A stretch of DNA of 64,000 nucleotides from assembly GCA_030340625.1 (NCBI GenBank), contig JAOPHQ010005179.1, forward strand, positions 57,742 through 121,741. The letters are read 5' to 3'. The position numbers and the translations under genes were made by a program. This DNA comes from Merluccius polli. Taxonomy: Eukaryota > Chordata > Actinopteri > Gadiformes > Merlucciidae. The notes below the pieces were generated by a model that worked only from the letters and a program-made list of their open reading frames with translations, made no database searches and had not been told where the DNA came from. This document shows, piece after piece, positions 56,473 through 64,000 of this stretch. The number at the start of each line of letters is the position of its first letter. Position 1 is the first letter of the stretch.

Positions 56473-57592
56473 GTGTTAGGTTAGAGATGGTTAGTTTAGG
56501 TGTTAGGTTAGAGATGGTTAGTTTAGGTATGAGGTTAGAGATGGTTAGTTTAGGTGTTAGGTTAGAGATGGTTAGTTTAGGTATTAGGTTAGAGATGGTT
56601 AGTTTAGGTGTTAGGTTAGAGATGGTTAGTTTAGGTGTTAGGTTAGAGATGGTTAGTTTAGGTGTTAGGTTAGAGATGGTTAGTTTAGGTATTAGGTTAG
56701 AGATGGTTAGTTTAGGTGTTAGGTTAGAGATGGTTAGTTTAGATATTAGGTTAGAGATGGTTAGTTTAGGTGTTAGGTTAGAGATGGTTAGTTTAGGTGT
56801 TAGGTTAGAGATGGTTAGTTTAGGTGTTAGGTTAGAAATGGTTAGTTTAGGTATTAGGTTAGAGATGGTTAGTTTAGGTATTAGGTTAGAGATGGTTAGT
56901 TTAGGTATGAGGTTAGAGATGGTTAGTTTAGGTGTTAGGTTAGAGATGGTTAGTTTAGGTATTAGGTTAGAGATGGTTAGTTTAGGTGTTAGGTTAGAGA
57001 TGGTTAGTTTAGGTATTAGGTTAGAGATGGTTAGTTTAGGTGTTAGGTTAGAGATGGTTAGTTTAGGTATTAGATTAGAGGTTAGTTTAGGTATGAGGTT
57101 AGAGATGGTTAGTTTAGGTATGAGGTTAGAGATGGTTAGTGTAGGTATTAGGTTAGTTAATCACCAGTTAGCTACTATTAAACCAGTGTGCGTGCCTGGT
57201 GCAGTTGGTGTCAGAGGTCCGTCAGGTTTTCCTGGATGTATAAATGGGTTCCTGACACCTTGAGACGTTATGCTAACGGGCTAGCAGTATTAGCTGAACA
57301 TTTAACATTCAAATAAAGTCAACTTGAGAAGTCTCACAGCATGTCAGTTTAATGAAATGCCTGCTTTAGGAGCGTGTCTTTACATATATTATATTTATAA
57401 CTCATCTTAGGAATGGAGCAGTTCTGCTAGCTAGACAAAGTATTTTACAAACGTCGTTCGAGTTTAGTCTAAAGGTAATGAAAGCATAGGACACATGGAC
57501 TTAAAATATTGATATTGGTTGTTGTTTGTTCATGTCAAGTTGTTTTATCGTTCATGATCAGAATCCAGGATGGTTTAAGCTAAACACGTCGC

Positions 57593-57606
57593 CATGGCAA
57601 CGACAG
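57593..57606 (+). other. possible short first coding exon
   Basis: A strong Kozak context (gtcgccATGG) followed after 13 nt by a good donor (acag|gtacgt). A second candidate is at 57857-57900 (ATGCCTGCTGCTGAAGAC, donor gtgagt at 57901). I found no downstream exon that extends either, so both may be chance. The rest of 57250-58190 is unassigned. Confidence 0.15.
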
Positions 57607-58194
57607 GTACGTCTCTGTTGGTTATGTTTGGTGAGATATGGGATGTGATGTGATTTTTAACTTGCATTTATCAATGCTATTGATATGGTTTATTTGTTAA
57701 TGACTGTTACTACTGACGTGTTTTCACAGAGTGGGTTCATCTGAAATCAGAGTAGTGATGATTTCGACCGTTTTGCTTTGGTTTTCTACTTCATTGTAAA
57801 GTTGACTTTTATTTCTGTTACGTTGAGAACTGGGTTTGGGTTTGGACTAATAGCTGATGCCTGCTGCTGAAGACAACAAGCAACAAGCCAGGTACCGTTG
57901 GTGAGTGCTTGTATGTTGATGGCCTCCTTGTTTTATTGGACCACTTGGACACGGATGTATTCCAACACACTAGTAGTTGGACTGGGGATTGGATATAACA
58001 CAGAAACCATTGTATTAATAAATGTATACAGTTTAATATTCAGGCAAAGACGAGCAATACAGAAAAATACTATAACACAGGCATTTTATACACATGGACA
58101 TTTTCAGATGTATCGGCGTGACGGGATACAGGTCCTGTCTGGAGCGCTTGAGCAAGGCACTTAAACACCCTCTAAAGGTGGCACATCCTCCGAA

Positions 58195-58645
58195 GGAAAC
58201 AACCAGTTATAACCATTATAACAACCAGTTAATACCTGTTATAACATAACCAGGTATTACCACTTATAACCAGGAAATACCACTTATAACCAGTTAACAC
58301 TTATAACAGGTGTTACCACTTATAACAGTTATTACCACTTATAACCAGTTATTACCACTTATAACGTGTTATTACCACTTATAACCAGTTATTACCACTT
58401 ATAACAGTTATTACCACTTATAACCAGTTAACACTTATAACAGGTATTACCACGTATAACAGGTATTACCACTTATAACAGTTATTACCACTTATAACCA
58501 GTTATTACCACTTATAACCAGTTATTACCACTTATAACAGTTATTACCACTTATAACAGTTATTACCACTTATAACCAGTTATTACCACTTATAACCAGG
58601 TATTACCACTTATAACGTGTTATTACCAGTTACAACATCACCAGT
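58195..58645. repeat. about 20 bp minisatellite
   Basis: Units of accacttataaccagttatt and variants. Confidence 0.94.
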
Positions 58646-58884
58646 TGTTACCAGTTATAACTGGTTACTAACAGATTCTGCCATAGAAGGATGGGCCTGC
58701 TGTCCCTGTGTAAAGCCAGACTTAATTACTAATAGGAGAGCTAGGAACCAACAACTCAAGTTAAGTTGTGTCACATGTCCAGGTCGAAGCAGAGGCCTCC
58801 CGTTGGTGTGTGTGTGTGTGTGTGTTATTGTGAAAGACAGAAGGACTGCTGCACCCTGTTGGTCTAACGCCAGGAGTGAGATGA

Positions 58885-59445
58885 GCAGGTTAGGAGGAGA
58901 GAAACAGGAGCAGGTTAAAGGTTAGGAGGTTGTAGAGAAACAGGAGCAGGTTAAAGGTTAGGAGGAGAGAAACAGGAGCAGGTTAAAGGTTAGGAGGTTA
59001 TAGAGAAACAGGAGCAGGTTAAAGGTTAGGAGGTTGTAGAGAAACAGGAGCAGGTTAAAGGTTAGGAGGTTGTAGAGAAACAGGAGCAGGTTAAAGGTTA
59101 GGAGGTTGTAGAGAAACAGGAGCAGGTTAAAGGTAAGGAGGTTGTAGAGAAACAGGAGCAGGTTAAAGGTTAGGAGGTTGTAGAGAAACAGGAGCAGGTT
59201 AAAGGTTAGGAGGTTGTAGAAACAGGAGCAGGTTAAAGGTTAGGAGGTTGTAGAGAAACAGGAGCAGGTTAAAGGTTAGGAGGTTGTAGAAACAGGAGCA
59301 GGTTAAAGGTTAGGAGGTTGTAGAGAAACAGGAGCAGGTTAAAGGTAAGGAGGTTGTAGAGAAACAGGAGCAGGTTAAAGGTAAGGAGGTTGTAGAGAAA
59401 CAGGAGCAGGTTAAAGGTTAGGAGGTTGTAGAGAAACAAGTGTAA
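58885..59445. repeat. 36 bp minisatellite, about 15 copies
   Basis: Units of gagaaacaggagcaggttaa plus aggttaggaggttgta. Confidence 0.95.
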
Positions 59446-59640
59446 CATAATAAGTGTACAACTGATGCACACTTATTTCCGCACTATATCCCATGATGCA
59501 TCGTGGTTTCAGATGTCATGGATTCCTCCACTAGAGACGGTCCATACTGGGTCTTAATGCTAAATAACACGGAGCCATGCGGGTCATCAATACACAAATG
59601 GATTTCCGGTGCATAATTAAGTGTCCGCATTCCCAATATA

Positions 59641-59646
59641 TTTATT
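59641..59646 (-). terminator. probable osteocrin polyadenylation signal
   Basis: AATAAA on the minus strand, 270 bp after the osteocrin stop codon. The surrounding 59500-59800 may be a dispersed repeat (cactatatggtgttcactat). Confidence 0.4.
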
Positions 59647-59915
59647 CCCTAAATATTGCACTATATGGTGTTCACTATAATATCGGGAATGAGGGAACAA
59701 GTGAGCCTGTGGGTTGGTGTGCATGGTTGTGGGAGGCAGCTTGTGAGAGCGATGCTGGTGATTTGTGGGTTGTGGCGTACTCAGGTGCGTTGTGATGACC
59801 CTGTATTTAAAGGAAAAAAACTAAAACAATGACCTGCTTTTCTCACATTAGATCTCTGCTCAAGTTCCATCCGCCGAAATACCGTAGCGGTCCACAGGAG
59901 GGTGCTTCTGGGAGT

Positions 59916-60044
59916 CTAACCCCGACTGTTGGGTAGCCGGCTGACTCCGATTCGGTCCATCGGTGGACTGATTCTCCGCCTCGGCAACTCCACTACCTTC
60001 CTAGAGAACACAGCGGGATGTGTTGAGAGATAGATGGATAGATG

Positions 60045-60095
<51 letters not shown>

Positions 60096-61948
60096 CTATT
60101 GGTTCTAGGTTCCATGTCTAGGTTCTATCTCTTGGTTCTAGGTTCCATGTCTAGGTTCTATCTCTTGGTTCTAGGTTCCATGTCTAGGTTCTATCTCTTG
60201 GTTCTAGGTTCCATGTCTAGGTTCTATCTCTTGGTTCTAGGTTCCATGTCTAGGTTCTATCTCTTGGTTCTAGGTTCCATGTCTAGGTTCTATCGCTTGG
60301 TTCTAGGTTCCATGTCTAGGTTCTATCGCTTGGTTCTAGGTTCCATGTCTAGGTTCTGTCTTCTAGACAGTCTCTCACCTCTTGTTTGATGATTGTTTAG
60401 TATCCATGACGCTGATTGACAGCCGGTCTATAGGAGTGTTGCCTCCAGGGAAACTCCTCTTCCTTTTGGGCTCGATGACATCATTCTCCATCCTGACCAG
60501 GTGGTCCAGAAGAAGCAGCTTCTCAGACATCTCCCTGGCCTTCTGCACTCCAGAGGGCCCAGCCAGGTTAGACTGCAACCCAGGCACCTGAAACACAGCC
60601 AGGTAGGACAGTAACACACCTGAAACACAGCCAGGTAGGACAGTAACACACCTGAAACACAGCCAGGTAGGACAGTAACACACCTGAAACACAGCCATGT
60701 AAGACTGTAACACACCTGAAACACAGCCAGGTAAGACAGTAACACACCTGAAACACAGCCAGGTAAGACTGTAACACACCTGAAACACAGCCAGGTTAGA
60801 CTGCAACCCAGGCACCTGAAACACAGCCAGGTAGGACAGTAACACACCTGAAACACAGCCAGGTAGGACAGTAACACACCTGAAACACAGCCAGGTAGGA
60901 CAGTAACACACCTGAAACACAGCCAGGTAAGACTGTAACACACCTGAAACACAGCCAGGTAAGACAGTAACACACCTGAAACACAGCCAGGTAAGACTGT
61001 AACACACCTGAAACACAGCCAGGTAAGACAGTAACACACCTGAAACACAGCCAGGTAAGACAGTAACACACCTGAAACACAGCCGGGTTAGACTGTAACA
61101 GACACCTGAAACACAGCCAGGTTAGACTGCAACCCAGGCACCTGAAACACAGCCAGGTAAGACTGTAACAGACACCTGAAACACAGCCAGGTTAGACTGT
61201 AACAGACACCTGAAACACAGCCAGGTTAGACTGTAACAGACACCTGAAACACAGCCAGGTAGGACAGTAACAGACACCTGAAACACAGCCAGGTAAGACT
61301 GTAACACACCTGAAACACAGCCAGGTTAGACTGTAATACACCTGAAACACAGCCAGGTAAGACAGTAACAGACACCTGAAACACAGCCAGGTAGGACAGT
61401 AACAGACACCTGAAACACAGCCAGGTAAGACAGTAACACACCTGAAACACAGCCAGGTAAGACTGTAACACACCTGAAACACAGCCAGGTAAGACAGTAA
61501 CACACCTGAAACACAGCCAGGTAAGACAGTAACAGACACCTGAAACACAGCCAGGCTAGACTGTAACAGACACCTGAAACACAGCCAGGTTAGACTGTAA
61601 CAGACACCTGAAACACAGCCAGGTTAGACTGTAACAGACACCTGAAACACAGCCAGGTTAGACTGTAACACACCTGAAACACAGCCAGGTTAGACTGTAA
61701 CACCGGTCTTATTGTCAATTCCATAACCAGAAGAAGTTGTACTGGGCAGCGCCCAGTAGAACCAGCAGAAGATTCAGGTGTCCTGTGTGGAGAGAGGGGA
61801 GTCTGACCTGGGGGTGTGGTCCCAGGTGGGGGGCTGGTCGCAGGCCGGGGTAATGTGTGAACCCGGGGGGGCTCCGCAGGGCGTCTGAGTGGGGGAGCAG
61901 GTTGACAGACAGCAGGCATGGCAGCAGCAGCCACACACACACCAGCAT
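59916..61948 (-). CDS. ostn: osteocrin (musclin), secreted natriuretic-clearance-receptor ligand
   Basis: Secreted peptide that binds the clearance receptor NPR-C and so raises local natriuretic peptide signalling (bone and muscle roles in mammals). Exons are complement 61808-61948, 60379-60587 and 59916-60000, joined GT/AG, 144 aa (human 133). Exon 1 encodes a signal peptide (MLVCVWLLLPCLLSVNLLPH). Exon 2 has the conserved KLLLLDHLVRMENDVIEPKR, a dibasic site and the first natriuretic-like motif (KRSFPGGNTPIDRLS). Exon 3 completes a KRK site, then KVVELPRRRISPPMDRIGVS and RLPNSRG before the stop. This matches the human ending [20 protein letters not shown] closely. An acceptor-like ttgtttgtag directly before the ATG suggests an intron in the 5' UTR. 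Confidence 0.93.
60027..60095. repeat. (GATA)n microsatellite in ostn intron 2
   Basis: About 15 gata units. Confidence 0.96.
60096..60362. repeat. 33 bp minisatellite in ostn intron 2, about 8 copies
   Basis: Units of ggttctaggttccatgtcta plus ggttctatctctt, adjacent to the ostn exon 2 donor. Confidence 0.95.
60565..61700. repeat. about 31 bp minisatellite copying the ostn exon 2 acceptor, about 35 copies
   Basis: On the minus strand the exon 2 start reads tgtttcag|gtgcctgggttgcagtctaacctggctg. The array repeats ctgtgtttcaggtg and taacctggctg, with full-length copies (including gtgcctgggttgcag) at about 60790-60825 and 61110-61145. Every unit carries an AG acceptor; frames across it are artefacts. 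Confidence 0.95.
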
Positions 61949-62006
61949 CTACAAACAAAGCACAACACAGTGTCTATCATACAGAATACACACTCACACA
62001 CACTCT

Positions 62007-62092
<86 letters not shown>
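62007..62092. repeat. (CT)n microsatellite
   Basis: About 40 ct units upstream of the ostn coding exon 1. Confidence 0.96.
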
Positions 62093-62101
<9 letters not shown>

Positions 62102-62674
62102 TCTGTCTGGCTCTGTCTAGAGAGTGTGTGTGTTTCAGGTTTCATTGCTATTGTGCCTGTGTGTTTACCTTTACCCACAATGCACCAGTGAGAACCTGAG
62201 AGGCTGTGAGCGTGGTGAGCAGTAGACTGTGGGAATGCTGGGAGGAAGTTATAATATTATCTCTGGGAGGATGCTACATGCTTAGCTAATCAGACCTCCT
62301 CCTCCAGGCCAACACATGACATCATCTAGGTCATACACGTCTGTCTGTCTCTCGGTCTGTCTGCCAGACCAGTGGTTCCCAGCCACTGGGTCGCTGGTAC
62401 CGGTACCACGTGGACTGTGAGAACATAGGAAACAGTGCCTCCTGCTGGAGGAATGGGTTCTGCGCTGCATTGGGTGTGTGTGGGGCTGAACCAAACCTCG
62501 TCAAACCTTTCACACTAACAGTACAATACAAACAATAGAGCATACATGGTGATATGTGTCATTACACATTCACTATAAACAACCAAACGAAGATATAGCC
62601 TAGTGAATGAAACTGTCCACTAGATGGCACTATGTACTGAAACATGGAGGGGCCACCTTGACCCCAGCCAGGGG

Positions 62675-62705
62675 CCACCTTGACCCCAGGCTGGGGTCAA
62701 GGTGG
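62675..62705. repeat. 15 bp-arm palindrome
   Basis: ccaccttgaccccag and ctggggtcaaggtgg separated by one base. A direct copy of the left arm lies at 62653-62667. The rest of 62100-62730 is unassigned. Confidence 0.9.
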
Positions 62706-62729
62706 AGAATCCAAGCTACGGCCCTATGA

Positions 62730-64000
62730 GGTACTGTAGTACTATGTTAGTACTGTGGTACTATCTTAGTACTGTGGTACTATGTTAGCACTGTAGTATT
62801 ACTGTGGCACTATGTTAGTACTGTGGTAGTATGTTGGTACTGTAGTATTATGTTAGTACTGTGGTAGTATGTTAGTACTGTAGTACTCTTAGTACTGTGG
62901 TACTATGTTAGTACTGTAGTATTATGTTAGAACTGTGATACTAGGTCATTACTGTAGTACTCTTAGTACTGTGGTACTTTAGTACTATTACTGTCGCACT
63001 ATGTTAGTACTGTGGTACTATTTTAGTACTGTAGTACTCTTAGTACTGTGGTACTATGTTAGTACTGAGGTACTATGTTAGTACTGTGGTGCTATGTTAG
63101 TACTGTAGTACTCTTAGTACTGTGGTACTATGTTAGTACTGAGGTACTATGTTAGTACTGTGGTGCTATGTTAGTACTGAGGTACTATGTTAGTACTGTG
63201 GTACTATGTTAGTACTGTGGTACTATGTTAGTACTGAGGTACTATGTTAGTACTGTGGTACTATGTTAGTACTGAGGTACTATGTTAGTACTGTGGTGCT
63301 ATGTTAGTACTGTTAGTACTGTAGTACTCTTAGTACTGTGGTACTATGTTAACACTGTAGTATTACTGTGGCACTATGTTAGTACTGTGGTACTATGCAT
63401 TACTGTGGTACTATGTTAGTACTGTGGTACTATGTTAGTACTGTAGTACTATGCTAGTACTGTGGTACTATGTTAGTACTGTTAGTGCCATAGTACTGTT
63501 AGTACTGTGGTACTATGTTAGTGCCGCAGTACTATGTTACTATTGTGGTACCAGCTTAGTACTGTGGTACTATGTTAGTACTGTGGTACTGTGTTAGCAC
63601 TGTGGTATTATGAGGTACTATGGTACTATGTTAGTACTGTGGTACTCTTTGAGTACTGTGGTACTATGTAAGTACTGTGGTACTATGTTAGTACTGTGGT
63701 ACTATGTGAGTACTGTGGTACTATGTGAGTACTGTGGTACTATGTTAATACTGTAGTACTGTGTTAGTACTGTTGTACTACTTTAGTACTATGGTACTCT
63801 GTTAGTACTGCAGTACTATGTTGGTACTGTGGTACTATGTTGGTACTGTGGTATTATATGTTTGTCTGCTAGAGGTCCTTTCTGCAGATTATACCATAGA
63901 GGTCATGGAAGTACTGTGGTATTATGTTGGTACTGTAGTATTACTGTGGGTACTTTGTTAGTACTGTGGTACTATGTTAGTACTGTGGTACTATAGGTTA
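62730..64000. repeat. 19 bp minisatellite running to the window end
   Basis: More than 55 copies of gtactgtggtactatgtta with variants. It is interrupted at about 63850-63905 by a short unique piece. Confidence 0.95.

Larger units (their letters stand above)
54085..57150. repeat. 28 bp minisatellite, split by a hAT-type insertion
   Basis: The unit taggtgttaggttagagatg plus gttagttt occurs at 54178-54479 and resumes at 56473-57150 (over 30 copies in total). At 54085-54178 the same unit runs in the opposite orientation (aaactaaccatctctaacct), giving an inverted junction. Open frames with MVSLGVRLE repeats are artefacts. Confidence 0.95.

Noticed and set aside
54195..57263. MVSLGVRLE repeat frames
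   Set aside because: Translation of the 28 bp minisatellite, with no start context, splice evidence or known family.
60375..61548. Minus-strand frames with repeated LTWLCFRCVTVLPGCVSG
   Set aside because: Repeat translation. Only the first part (60379-60587) is a true exon, of osteocrin, as shown by the splice acceptor and conserved peptide.

Overview
The window looks like nuclear DNA of a teleost fish. The genes have vertebrate-type introns with GT/AG junctions, the proteins are vertebrate families, and the mobile elements are types common in fish genomes (Tc1/mariner, PIF/Harbinger, hAT). The introns are unusually full of minisatellites and (GT)n tracts. I worked from sequence and memory only. 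Exon structures are read from splice signals and frame continuity, not from transcripts.

Layout. (1) 2191-36063, + strand: an ACAP-family Arf GTPase-activating protein (BAR-PH-ArfGAP-ankyrin), best fit ACAP1, with 22 coding exons. Its intron 9 (8177-30631, about 22 kb) is a mobile-element nest. It holds a Tc1/mariner element with an intact transposase (9517-10736) inside a large inverted repeat; a six-exon tyrosine-recombinase gene (12019-19747) with a hAT-type MITE in one intron; remnants of a zinc-finger gene (22493-23125, minus); and a complete 4.0 kb PIF/Harbinger element with both of its genes (24727-28736). (2) 37507-38919, minus: WDR74, a nucleolar WD-repeat ribosome-assembly factor, tail to tail with ACAP. 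(3) 39398-53737, +: IWS1, the Spt6 partner in transcription elongation, head to head with WDR74 across a 478 bp shared promoter region. It has two alternative copies of its terminal coding exon. (4) 54040-57150: a 28 bp minisatellite split by a 2.0 kb hAT-type element with a perfect 8 bp target duplication. (5) 59916-61948, minus: osteocrin (ostn), a secreted peptide that acts on the natriuretic peptide clearance receptor. (6) 62730-64000: a minisatellite running off the window.

The most unusual feature is architectural. In ACAP, IWS1 and osteocrin, many intronic minisatellites are built from the exon-intron junction itself, so an authentic splice site is copied up to about 40 times next to the real one. 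The ArfGAP case copies the donor that splits the arginine-finger codon. Other points of interest are the duplicated IWS1 last exon, the tyrosine-recombinase gene nested in ACAP, an array of TTACGTAA palindromes inside the hAT element, and a tandem array of tRNA-like units in an IWS1 intron. The host genes have no obvious pathway link to each other. WDR74 and IWS1 probably share a housekeeping promoter.
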